A stretch of DNA of 7,267 nt from Gemmatimonadota bacterium (GCA_021604925.1 BQJX01000131.1:1-7267), one strand, 5' to 3'; positions 1-6,211 are shown, numbered from the stretch's first letter. The notes: generated by a model not told the origin, from the sequence alone. Translations and numbers: made by a program.

Positions 1-2
1 AA

Positions 3-698
3 CTGTTCACGGAACAACCTCCGGATCCAATCGACGAGGCGCCCATCGAACCGGACTTCCTCAGCAACGTGGATAGCCGGGCCCGGGACTCCACCCCCGC
101 CGAAATCGACGACCGGCTCCCGGCCACGACCGGCCTGGCCGAGATTCCGCAGGTCCGGATGGAGGCCGGGGAAGCGGCCGAACCCGCTCCGGAAGAACCG
201 CAGCCGGACGAGACCGCTACCCCACCCGAGCCGCAGTCCCTGTCGCTGGCGGCGTTGGCCCGCGAGTTGGAGAAGAGCCCCCGGGAGCGCATTCCGCGCC
301 CGGGTTCCCCCGGCATGAGCGACCTCGCGCAGGAGGCCATGGAACACACGACCAGCGGCGCGATCCTGCCCGGTGACATCCGCCTGAGCACCACCGCGTG
401 GGACTTTGCGCCCTGGCTCATGGCCTTTCGGCGCGGCGTGATGGAGCACTGGCGTCCGCCCCCCGCCTACCACATGGGTCTCATCCACGGGTCCGTGGTG
501 ATGGAACTGGAGATCGCCCGCGACGGCACCGTCCTGCGCACCGACAAGATCCTGGAAGAAGTGGGACACGGTTCGCTCACGTCGGCGGCGCAACTCGCGC
601 TGCGGGGCGCGGTGCCCTATCGTCGGCTGCCGCACGATTTCCCGGACCCGACCCTGATCCTGCAGATCCGCTTCTTCTATCCGAATCTCAAACCGTAG
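3..698 (+). CDS. tonB: TonB-family energy transducer, 5' end cut by the window edge
   Basis: The reading frame is open to the left edge, so the N-terminal membrane anchor lies outside the window; 231 residues are visible. The first half is a Pro/Glu/Ala-rich low-complexity stretch, as expected of the periplasm-spanning linker of TonB, and it holds the motif FLSNVDSRARD around residues 19-29. The last ~90 residues look like a TonB C-terminal domain: HWRPPPAYHMG, then a hydrophobic strand, the DG turn in IARDGTV, an alanine-rich helix, PYRRLPHDFP and a final aromatic strand RFFYPNLKP. TonB uses the ExbB-ExbD motor to open ligand-loaded outer-membrane receptors. The exbB- and exbD-like genes follow directly, which supports the call. 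A GTG at 69 could be read as a start, but the upstream codons (for example PDFLSN) are in frame and fit the protein, so it is probably internal. TolA is the alternative, but the C-terminal pattern fits TonB better. Confidence 0.85.
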   Translation: MFTEQPPDPIDEAPIEPDFLSNVDSRARDSTPAEIDDRLPATTGLAEIPQVRMEAGEAAEPAPEEPQPDETATPPEPQSLSLAALARELEKSPRERIPRPGSPGMSDLAQEAMEHTTSGAILPGDIRLSTTAWDFAPWLMAFRRGVMEHWRPPPAYHMGLIHGSVVMELEIARDGTVLRTDKILEEVGHGSLTSAAQLALRGAVPYRRLPHDFPDPTLILQIRFFYPNLKP

Positions 699-717
699 CG
701 CACCCACTTCGGGGCCT

Positions 718-722
718 GGAGG
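718..722 (+). promoter_or_regulatory. Ribosome binding site of exbB-like gene
   Basis: GGAGG lies 9 nt before the ATG at 732 and 6 nt before an in-frame TTG at 729. Both spacings are usable. The ATG is preferred because it is the stronger start codon. Confidence 0.6.
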
Positions 723-731
723 CAGTCTTTG

Positions 732-1355
732 ATGGTCGAGTTCCTTGCGAGCGCTGGTCCACTGGTCTACCCGCTGGCGTTATGCAGTCTGCTCGCGTCC
801 ACGATCACGATCGAGCGCATGATCTCCCTGCGGCGAAGTCGCGTCCTGCCGTCGGCCATCGTGGAAGTGGTTCGCGCGGTGGAGCCGGGCCAGGATCTCG
901 GGGTCGCCATTGCCGTGTGCCGGCGCAACCCCGGCGTGTTCGCGGACATCATTCGGGTGGGGCTGGAGCAGTCGTCCCGGCCGTGGGAGGTCATGCGGGA
1001 CGCGCTGCTCGACGCCGGGCGCCAGAAGACCGTGCTACTGGAGCGCCATCTGGTCTGGCTGCACACGATCGCGCAGGCCGCTCCGCTGCTGGGACTCCTG
1101 GGAACCGTGCTCGGGATGATCAAGATGTTCGCGTCCATCTCGTTGTCCGGACTGGGCGATCCGAACGCACTCTCGGACGGGATCAGTGAGGCCATGGCCA
1201 CGACCGCCATCGGGCTCGCGATCGGGATTCCCACCCTGGTGGCGCACAACCTGCTGGCGGCCAAGTCGGAGTCGCTCATCACGGAGATCGAAGCGCACGC
1301 CAGCCACCTGGTCGCTCACCTCCGGCCCGCGGACGTGGTGGAGAGTCGTTCGTGA
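732..1355 (+). CDS. exbB: MotA/TolQ/ExbB proton channel family protein
   Basis: This 207-residue inner-membrane protein is the pentameric motor subunit that couples proton flow to TonB (or TolA) movement. Three hydrophobic segments are visible: about 9-27, 112-134 (AAPLLGLLGTVLGMIKMF) and 155-176. The last begins in GISEAMATTAIGLAIGIP, the most conserved signature of the family, with Glu153 and Thr157/Thr158 near the proton path. The long segment between helices 1 and 2 is the expected cytoplasmic domain. Length is slightly under that of E. coli ExbB (244) and TolQ (230), which is normal for the family. It follows the tonB-like gene by about 33 bp and overlaps the exbD-like gene by 4 bases. 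ExbB is preferred over TolQ because the upstream gene looks like TonB and no tolA, tolB or pal is in view. An in-frame TTG at 729 would add one residue. Confidence 0.92.
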   Translation: MVEFLASAGPLVYPLALCSLLASTITIERMISLRRSRVLPSAIVEVVRAVEPGQDLGVAIAVCRRNPGVFADIIRVGLEQSSRPWEVMRDALLDAGRQKTVLLERHLVWLHTIAQAAPLLGLLGTVLGMIKMFASISLSGLGDPNALSDGISEAMATTAIGLAIGIPTLVAHNLLAAKSESLITEIEAHASHLVAHLRPADVVESRS

Positions 1356-1783
1356 GTGCGCTGGCGTTTCGCCCCCGCAAGAGCCGAAAGAACGTGTCGC
1401 TGGACGTGACTCCGCTCATCGACGTGCTCTTCCTGCTCATCATCTTCTTCACCCTCACCAGCACGTTCAAGCGGGCCGGCGAGCTGGAGCTGTCGCTGCC
1501 CGAGTCGTCCACGGCCACGCCGACGGCCGGCGAGGACGACCATCTCGTGGAGCTGGTGGTGATGGAGGATGAAGGACTGCTGCTGGACGGCGAGCGACTC
1601 GAGCGCGCGCAGCTCCGCGACCGGTTGCTGGCCGCGCGGCAGGAGGACCCGCAGGGGCGCATCGTGATCCAGGCGGAAGCCAGTGTGGATCACGGCACGG
1701 TGGTGGACCTGCTGGACCTGGTGCGGGACGTCGGGTTTCCCGGCGTGACGGTGGGAACGCACCTGGCTCCCGAGGTACACTAG
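1352..1783 (+). CDS. exbD: Biopolymer transport protein ExbD/TolR family
   Basis: This 143-residue protein is the second motor subunit. It has a short cytoplasmic N-terminus with basic residues, one membrane helix (about 21-40) and a periplasmic domain. The helix starts in the family motif LDVTPLIDVLFLLIIFF. Asp24 there matches the essential proton-carrying aspartate (Asp25 in E. coli ExbD). The C-terminal half has the usual pattern, with a strand around VELVVMEDEG, GRIVIQAEASVDHGTVVDLLDLVRDVG-like strand and helix, and a final strand VTVGTH. The start is GTG at 1352, whose GTGA overlaps the exbB stop, indicating translational coupling. A GGAG at 1340-1343 lies 8 nt upstream. The protein is typical and complete. 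Confidence 0.93.
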   Translation: MSALAFRPRKSRKNVSLDVTPLIDVLFLLIIFFTLTSTFKRAGELELSLPESSTATPTAGEDDHLVELVVMEDEGLLLDGERLERAQLRDRLLAARQEDPQGRIVIQAEASVDHGTVVDLLDLVRDVGFPGVTVGTHLAPEVH

Positions 1784-1795
1784 GGCGTCCCCATC

Positions 1796-1801
1796 AGGAG
1801 G
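1796..1801 (+). promoter_or_regulatory. Strong ribosome binding site of the sugar dehydrogenase gene
   Basis: AGGAGG ends 4 nt before the ATG at 1806 and fixes that start. It sits in the 22-bp gap after the exbD stop. I see no terminator hairpin or convincing promoter in that gap, so the gene is probably transcribed with exbBD. Confidence 0.7.
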
Positions 1802-1805
1802 CCCC

Positions 1806-3356
1806 ATGCTGCGCACCGCCGCCGTTCTGCTGCTCGTCATTGCGCTTCCCGCTCGCGGTACCACGCTCCCGGCGGGACTCGTGCACGAGCAGCTGGTGGG
1901 CGAACCGTTCGGCACTTCCCCGGTGGGATTCTGCTTCCTGCCGGACGAGCGCTTCGTGCTCATCGAGCAGCAATCCGGCACGGTGCGAGTGGCACCGGCC
2001 GGCTCGGCGGTCTCCGATTCCATCTTCACGCTGCCGGATTCGCGCGGGGATCACCCGGAGCGGGGGCTCCTGGGGGTGGTCGCCGATCCGGACTGGCCGC
2101 TTCGACCCTACCTCTACTTCCACTACACCGCCGTCGACTCCACCGTGAAGGTCGTGATGTACGAAGCGGGCGGCGACCTCGCGGTGCCGACCAGCTCCGG
2201 CCTCACCCTTTCGAATCGGTACGTGCTGCTGGACTCCATCGACGACGATGCCAACATCCACAACGCCGGCACGGTCCGGTTTGCCCCGGACGGCATGCTG
2301 CTGGTCTCCGTGGGTGACGATGCAAAGGCCTGTCAGGCGCAGGACTCCACGTCCGCGCTGGGCAAGATCCTGCGCCTGGACGTGGCCGACCTGCCGGGAC
2401 CCGGCGTCGGGCCGCCGGCCATCGCGGACCTGGCCCCCGCCGACAACCCGTTCCCGACCACGGCGGGCTACGGACCGCTGGTCTACGCGTGGGGACTCCG
2501 CAACCCGTTCCGCTTCACCGTGGACGGGACCAGCGGCGACGTGTTCATCGGCAGCGTGGGCTCCCACCTGTTCGAAGAGATCAACCGCATCCCGGCGGCC
2601 GGTTCCGCCGCCCCCAACTTCGGCTGGCCGCAGTGGGAAGGCGATCAGCAGATCTTCTGCTGCGGAACCTGCGGCGAGACGAACCCGTTCACGGATCCCA
2701 TCCACCAGATCCCGCATCCCCTGGAGGTGATCTCCGTGATCGGGGGACCCCGGATCCGATCCGTGTCCACGTCGCCCGTGAGTCTGCCGTCGCCCTACGA
2801 AGGGGACGTCCTCTTTGCGGAGATCTTCTCCGGGACCATCACGCGATTGCGCGAGACGGGCGGGGCCTGGGACGTGGCGCCGCCGGCGCCCGGACAAGCC
2901 GATCCGCTCCGGTGGGGCGAGGGCTTTATCGGCGCTTCGGATCTGCAACTCGGGGAGGACGGGGCCGTGTATCTGGTCAGCCTCGGGCTGAACGCCAACT
3001 TCCTGCCCCGGGGATTGCACCGCATCCGGGCGGACCCGTCCGTGGTGCCGGCGCCGTTGCGCCCTGCCGACACCACGCACGCGGTCACCGTGGAGCCCAA
3101 TCCGGTGCGCCTGGGCGGCAGCGTACGGTTCCGCTTTCACGTCCCGACCCGCGAGTCCGCCACGGTGCGAATCGTGAGCGCGTCCGGGCGGGTCCTACGT
3201 TCCCTGGAAGACGCGCAGACCGCTCCCGGGAACCGAACCCTCCGGTTTGATGGGCGAACGGACAGCGGCGCACCGCTCCCGGCCGGCGTCCACTTTGTGG
3301 AGGTGAGCACGCCGTCGGGCTTCCGGGCGCGCGGCCGGGCGGTGTGGATCCCCTAG
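1806..3356 (+). CDS. Secreted PQQ-dependent sugar dehydrogenase (glucose/sorbosone dehydrogenase family) with FlgD/T9SS-like C-terminal domain
   Basis: This 516-residue protein has three parts. Residues 1-18 form a signal peptide (MLRTAAVLLLVIALPARG). Residues ~25-410 form a six-bladed propeller of the soluble aldose dehydrogenase type, which oxidises sugars to lactones with PQQ. Residues ~425-516 form an Ig-like tail (VEPNP start, GRVLRSL, FDGRTDSG, LPAGVHFVEV). Family marks in order: ERGLLGVVADPDW (85-97), NIHNAGTVRFAPDGMLL (150-166), SVGDD, a QD..SALGKILRLD stretch (179-192), WGLRNPFRF (229-237), EINRI..NFGWP (258-275) and GASDLQLGEDGAVYLVS (376-392). His152 and Arg232-Asn233 are likely equivalents of the catalytic His and the PQQ-binding Arg-Asn of soluble glucose dehydrogenase; this mapping is by eye. 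A cysteine cluster (CCGTC, 285-289) follows NFGWP and may form a disulfide or bind metal. The substrate is unknown. The tail suggests export across the outer membrane or surface attachment. Confidence 0.85.
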   Translation: MLRTAAVLLLVIALPARGTTLPAGLVHEQLVGEPFGTSPVGFCFLPDERFVLIEQQSGTVRVAPAGSAVSDSIFTLPDSRGDHPERGLLGVVADPDWPLRPYLYFHYTAVDSTVKVVMYEAGGDLAVPTSSGLTLSNRYVLLDSIDDDANIHNAGTVRFAPDGMLLVSVGDDAKACQAQDSTSALGKILRLDVADLPGPGVGPPAIADLAPADNPFPTTAGYGPLVYAWGLRNPFRFTVDGTSGDVFIGSVGSHLFEEINRIPAAGSAAPNFGWPQWEGDQQIFCCGTCGETNPFTDPIHQIPHPLEVISVIGGPRIRSVSTSPVSLPSPYEGDVLFAEIFSGTITRLRETGGAWDVAPPAPGQADPLRWGEGFIGASDLQLGEDGAVYLVSLGLNANFLPRGLHRIRADPSVVPAPLRPADTTHAVTVEPNPVRLGGSVRFRFHVPTRESATVRIVSASGRVLRSLEDAQTAPGNRTLRFDGRTDSGAPLPAGVHFVEVSTPSGFRARGRAVWIP

Positions 3357-3365
3357 CGTCCGCCG

Positions 3366-3385
3366 GTCCGAGCGGGCGCTCGGGC
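3366..3385. terminator. Hairpin between convergent genes, possible bidirectional terminator
   Basis: A 6-bp perfect stem CCGAGC/GCTCGG with loop GGGC extends to 8 pairs with one G-T wobble. It lies in the 28-bp gap between the stops of the dehydrogenase (plus) and the CopD-like gene (minus) and touches the latter's stop codon. There is no T-run on either side, so it would be an atypical terminator. Confidence 0.4.
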
Positions 3386-3891
3386 TAGTGCGAAGTCACC
3401 TCGGAACCGGGAGCGCCGATCTCCACTCCCACCTCGACCGGGGCGTTCTCCAGTCGGTTCGCGAAGCCCGCCATCAGTACGATCGCGATCCCGAGCAGCA
3501 CCGCCAGCAACGTGAGGGCCGGCGCCTTGGCGCGCATCCCCTGGAACACCAGACCCGACGACGTGACCGCGATGACCAGGAAGAACACGACGAAGGCCAG
3601 CAGCATCTTGCCGCCGAGCAGCGCATTGTAGAGCGCGTGCCCTTCGTGGGCCGGCAGGGACACCACCAGGTAGTTGTAGAACCCCGAGACCAGCAGCAGC
3701 AGGATCGACGTGTGGACCATCATTTTCCAGCGCTTGCCCACGCTGGCGCGCACGCGATCCTGCTCCTCTTCCGAGAGGGAACTGCGGATCCCCGGCATCA
3801 GGGCGAAACGCACGAACATTCCGCCTCCAAGAAGCGCGATCGCGGCAAGGATGTGCGCCCAGCGGGCGACGAGCGGCAGAGCTTCCGGCAC
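3385..3891 (-). CDS. Four-helix CopD-like integral membrane protein
   Basis: This 168-residue protein has about four membrane helices: roughly 8-32, 58-78, 93-116 and 124-145. The N-terminal pattern WAHILAAIALLGGGMFVRFALMP, the WKMMVHTSILLLLVSGFYNYLV helix and the LLGGKMLLAFVVFF helix resemble the CopD-type membrane domain and related small uncharacterised proteins. Histidines 13 and 60 lie in or near the membrane, and 82 and 85 are in a loop, so a heme or metal site is possible but unproven. The start is set to GTG at 3891 because GGAGG lies 6 nt before it; the longer reading from TTG at 3909 would run through that site. It follows the secreted-protein gene by 38 bp on the same strand, so the two are probably co-transcribed. 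The function is not known; copper handling is only a family-level hint. Confidence 0.65.
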   Translation of the reverse strand: MPEALPLVARWAHILAAIALLGGGMFVRFALMPGIRSSLSEEEQDRVRASVGKRWKMMVHTSILLLLVSGFYNYLVVSLPAHEGHALYNALLGGKMLLAFVVFFLVIAVTSSGLVFQGMRAKAPALTLLAVLLGIAIVLMAGFANRLENAPVEVGVEIGAPGSEVTSH

Positions 3892-3897
3892 GGTGTT

Positions 3898-3902
3898 CCT
3901 CC
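3898..3902 (-). promoter_or_regulatory. Ribosome binding site deciding the start of the CopD-like gene
   Basis: On the minus strand GGAGG is followed by 6 nt and GTG at 3891. It lies inside the open reading frame if the upstream TTG (3909) is used, which argues that GTG is the real start. Confidence 0.65.
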
Positions 3903-3929
3903 GATTCAAGGGACGAGGATCGAATGGAT

Positions 3930-4727
3930 CTAGGGTTGCGACGTGTCGACTACCGCGCCTTCGGGCCGGATCATCCGGCCTTCATCGAACACTCCGTCGA
4001 ACGACCAGTTCGCAATCTCACAGCCCGCATAGAACTCGCCCTCCTCGTAGATCGTGAACGCGGTCGGAACCAGCAGGCCGTTCACGGTCGCGAACGTCTC
4101 GTAGATCAGCACGTGGGGCGGCGAATGCTCCACGCCTTCGGGAAGGATCGCCTGGTACGTGACGATGTACTCGCAGGCCTTGAGCATCTTTCGCACCGGA
4201 TCGATGTACAGGACGTAGTAGTCGTCCGGCGTGTCGCCGACGCCCGCCTCGTAGGTGACGCGGACCGTCAGGTACTCGGTAGCGTCGTCCGGAAGCCGGC
4301 GCGGAGCCTCGGTGGCGAGGCGAACCCCCGGATCCTTGGCCAACCAGGGCAGGTTGAGAAAGTAGTAGTTGAGGGTGGCCAGGAAGCGCGGCGGCATCGG
4401 CATGGCCCAGTTCGTGGACCACGCCTTTTCCCCGTCCCACACGACGGTGGCGTCCATCTCCGTGTAGTCGTGGTAGGCGCGGCGCGTCCGCTGATCCACG
4501 GTGATCTTGGACAGGGGTCCCTTCTGTCCACCTTGATAGGTCCATTGATCCTCGAAGTAGGCCGTCTCGGCCGCCTTCCAGTTGGCCATGCCGCCGTGCG
4601 CGACAATCATCTCGTCCACGAGTTGCTGTGCCGCTTCATCGGCCCCGGACCACGACGGCAGCGCGACGACGATCGAACCCAGCGTGGCCAGGGCAAAGCC
4701 GCGCACCGGGTGAAGACTCTGGATCAT
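3930..4727 (-). CDS. Secreted protein of unknown function, LolA/DUF6503-like in style
   Basis: This 265-residue protein begins with a signal peptide (about 1-29, hydrophobic core FALATLGSIVVALP, then SWSGA); no lipobox cysteine is seen. The mature start QQLVDEMIVAHGGMANW, the VWDGEKAWSTNWA segment (97-109), and alternating strands such as YYVLYIDPVRKMLKACEYI resemble periplasmic proteins with a LolA/LolB-type open beta-barrel, including DUF6503-type proteins. That match is by feel, not by search. Such folds bind lipids or other hydrophobic molecules. The protein is rich in Trp and Tyr, consistent with a beta-rich ligand pocket. The ATG at 4727 is supported by GGAGG 6 nt upstream. The next gene on the strand (CopD-like membrane protein) starts 38 bp downstream, suggesting a shared envelope job. 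It is not recognised beyond this. Confidence 0.7.
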   Translation of the reverse strand: MIQSLHPVRGFALATLGSIVVALPSWSGADEAAQQLVDEMIVAHGGMANWKAAETAYFEDQWTYQGGQKGPLSKITVDQRTRRAYHDYTEMDATVVWDGEKAWSTNWAMPMPPRFLATLNYYFLNLPWLAKDPGVRLATEAPRRLPDDATEYLTVRVTYEAGVGDTPDDYYVLYIDPVRKMLKACEYIVTYQAILPEGVEHSPPHVLIYETFATVNGLLVPTAFTIYEEGEFYAGCEIANWSFDGVFDEGRMIRPEGAVVDTSQP

Positions 4728-4733
4728 GGGACA

Positions 4734-4738
4734 CCTCC
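4734..4738 (-). promoter_or_regulatory. Ribosome binding site of the secreted protein gene
   Basis: GGAGG on the minus strand ends 6 nt before the ATG at 4727 and supports that start, which also gives a proper signal peptide. Confidence 0.65.
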
Positions 4739-4762
4739 GATTGTTGCGTTCGTCGGGGCCCT

Positions 4763-4768
4763 ACGATA
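4763..4768 (-). promoter_or_regulatory. Weak candidate -10 box for the secreted protein/CopD-like unit
   Basis: TATCGT on the minus strand matches 4 of 6 bases of TATAAT and would give a leader of about 29 nt with the ribosome binding site. No good -35 is found at 16-18 nt. A promoter is expected somewhere in this 137-bp divergent gap, but this one is only a candidate. Confidence 0.2.
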
Positions 4769-4829
4769 CAGCGTCGGCCACCGTCCGGCGATCTTTCTCG
4801 GCGTTCCGCGAAGCGCATCCATCGCGGTC

Positions 4830-4858
4830 TTGGCAACCGCCCCCCCACGTCCTAGCAT
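4830..4858 (+). promoter_or_regulatory. Sigma-70-type promoter of the methyltransferase gene, start point on the ATG
   Basis: TTGGCA (4830-4835, 5 of 6 bases of the -35 consensus) and TAGCAT (4853-4858, 4 of 6 bases of the -10) are separated by exactly 17 nt. The predicted +1, seven bases after the -10 box, is 4865, the A of the ATG. No ribosome binding site lies upstream of that ATG. An in-frame TAG at 4853-4855 lies inside the -10 box and excludes any start further upstream. Confidence 0.5.
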
Positions 4859-4864
4859 CCCCCC

Positions 4865-5386
4865 ATGAGGACTCTCGACGTGGGCTGTGGCCACGACAAG
4901 CTCCCCGGATCGATCGGCGTGGACCGATCCGCCGAAACCCTGGCGGACGTCGTGCATGACCTGGATTCGTTTCCGTGGCCCTTTCAGGACCACGAGTTCG
5001 ACGTCATCCGCTGCCAGGACGTCCTGGAGCACCTCGACGACTTCGTCCGGGTGATGGAAGAGCTTCATCGGATCGCGAAACCGGACGCAGAAATCCGGAT
5101 TCGAGTCCCCCACTTTTCCAGCGTGCAGGCCTACACGGATCCCACGCATCGCCACTTCTTCTCCACGGACTCCCTGCAGTACTTCGTGGCCGGTTCGCCC
5201 TACCCGCACTACACGGCCGTGCGATTCCGGCAGCAGAGCGTGCGACTCACGATGTGGAGGCCCCATCGGCTCGTCGGGCTGGAATTCCTGGCCAATCGCT
5301 GGCCGCTCCGGTACGAGAAGATGTTCGCGTTTCTCTTTCCGTCACAGTTCCTGGAGTTCGTGATTCGGCCCGTCCCGCCCTCCTGA
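4865..5386 (+). CDS. Minimal class I SAM-dependent methyltransferase
   Basis: This 173-residue cytosolic enzyme starts directly on the first strand of the Rossmann fold: MRTLDVGCGHDKLPGSIGVD is motif I plus the acidic end of strand 2 (Asp20). Next come VVHDLDSFPWPF, EFDVIRCQDVLEHLDD (motif around 45-59, with the common LEHL signature) and MEELHRIAKPDAEIRIRVPHFSS (post-motif). The last part, with AYTDPTHRHFFS (89-100), SPYPHYTAVRF and NRWPLRYEKMFAFLFP (144-159), is typical of small methyltransferases often found near glycan or cell-surface genes. The substrate cannot be told. It looks complete despite its small size, because the C-terminal YEKMFAFLFPSQFLEF segment matches the usual end of this type. 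It is divergent from the secreted protein gene. The usual KPGG turn is KPDA here. The start is firm: an in-frame stop lies four codons upstream, and later starts would destroy motif I. Confidence 0.85.
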   Translation: MRTLDVGCGHDKLPGSIGVDRSAETLADVVHDLDSFPWPFQDHEFDVIRCQDVLEHLDDFVRVMEELHRIAKPDAEIRIRVPHFSSVQAYTDPTHRHFFSTDSLQYFVAGSPYPHYTAVRFRQQSVRLTMWRPHRLVGLEFLANRWPLRYEKMFAFLFPSQFLEFVIRPVPPS

Positions 5387-5489
5387 GGGGATGTCCTCCC
5401 ACCACTTCGCGCTCGGGCGGCCGGGAAATCCACGGCCCCGGAGGTCGCCACGGGAACCTGGACGACGGACAAGGGGTAGGCAACACGAA

Positions 5490-5511
5490 GGTGGCCGCCC
5501 CTGCGGCCTCC
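5490..5511. repeat. Inverted repeat upstream of the redoxin gene
   Basis: GGCCGC/GCGGCC with loop CCCT forms a 6-bp perfect stem, extended by two more G-C pairs past one T-T mismatch. It lies in the 159-bp gap after the methyltransferase and 34 nt before the redoxin start. It may terminate the methyltransferase transcript or lie in the redoxin leader; no T-run follows. The rest of the gap shows no convincing promoter. Confidence 0.35.
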
Positions 5512-5545
5512 ACCACGGATTCTCCGCCCTCGAAAGGCTCTGAGT

Positions 5546-6211
5546 ATGAAGACTCGATCGCGTCTGGCCAGTTGGACGGCCTGCCTGGCCCTGGGACTCG
5601 CCACGGTGGCGACCGCCCAGGACAAGAAGATGTCCACGATGGCGGCCGAAGGGCCGGAAATCGGCAAGCCGGCCCCGGATTTTACGCTCACCGACACGGA
5701 CGGAAACGTCCATCGGCTCGCCGACTACACCAAGGCCGGCAAGATCGTCGTGCTGGAGTGGTTCAATCCGGACTGTCCGTTCGTGAAGAAGCACCACAAG
5801 ATGAACAAGACGATGGCCACCACCTACTCGAACTTTGCCGAGAAGGACGTGGTTTGGTTGGCCGTCAACTCGGGTGCCAAGGGGAATCAGGGATACGGTC
5901 ACGAGCGCAACGTGAAGGCGCGCGAAGAGTACGGGATTCAGTATCCGGTTCTGCTCGACGAGGACGGCGTGGTGGGTCGGCTCTACCAGGCCAAGACGAC
6001 CCCGCAGATGTTCGTCATCGGCGCGAAGGGGAACCTGCTCTACCAGGGCGCGATCGACGACAACCGGTCGGCCGACAAGCTCGGGGAGAAGAACTACGTG
6101 CAGAACGCGCTGGATGGCGTCTTCGCCGGGCACGAGATCCAGGACACCAGCACGAAGTCGTACGGATGCTCGGTGAAGTACGCCAAGAAGGCCGAGAACA
6201 GCCAGACCTGA
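5546..6211 (+). CDS. Exported thioredoxin-fold redoxin (peroxiredoxin-like)
   Basis: This 221-residue protein has a signal peptide ending near residue 24 (cut likely after ATA, before QDKK), so it acts in the periplasm or outside. The AhpC/TSA-Redoxin domain spans about 36-195: IGKPAPDFTLTDTDGNVHRLADY, a strand KIVVLEWFNPDCPFVKKHH with Cys77 as the single active-site cysteine, VNSG, YPVLLDEDGVVGRLY, TTPQMFVIG with the cis-proline (Pro153), and GNLLYQGAIDD. This matches the PRX-like group in which a CPFVKKH motif replaces the thioredoxin CXXC. A second cysteine, Cys208 in SYGCSVKY near the C-terminus, is also usual for that group and may act as resolving cysteine. The likely role is thiol-dependent peroxide reduction or disulfide chemistry; the substrate is unknown. 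The ATG at 5546 is preceded by AAAGG at 5533-5537 with 8 nt spacing. It stands alone and is followed by a strong hairpin. Confidence 0.85.
   Translation: MKTRSRLASWTACLALGLATVATAQDKKMSTMAAEGPEIGKPAPDFTLTDTDGNVHRLADYTKAGKIVVLEWFNPDCPFVKKHHKMNKTMATTYSNFAEKDVVWLAVNSGAKGNQGYGHERNVKAREEYGIQYPVLLDEDGVVGRLYQAKTTPQMFVIGAKGNLLYQGAIDDNRSADKLGEKNYVQNALDGVFAGHEIQDTSTKSYGCSVKYAKKAENSQT

Noticed and set aside
69..71. GTG as the start of the TonB-like gene
   Set aside because: No ribosome binding site is seen, the frame is open to the window edge, and a start here would lack the membrane anchor TonB needs.
398..1189. 263-codon plus-strand frame over tonB and exbB
   Set aside because: It overlaps two recognised genes and has the Arg/Ala/Gly composition of an out-of-frame reading.
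1794..3140. 448-codon open frame on the minus strand opposite the dehydrogenase
   Set aside because: The plus strand holds clear family motifs and a signal peptide. The minus frame is Arg/Gly/His-rich without any domain, as expected opposite GC-rich codons.
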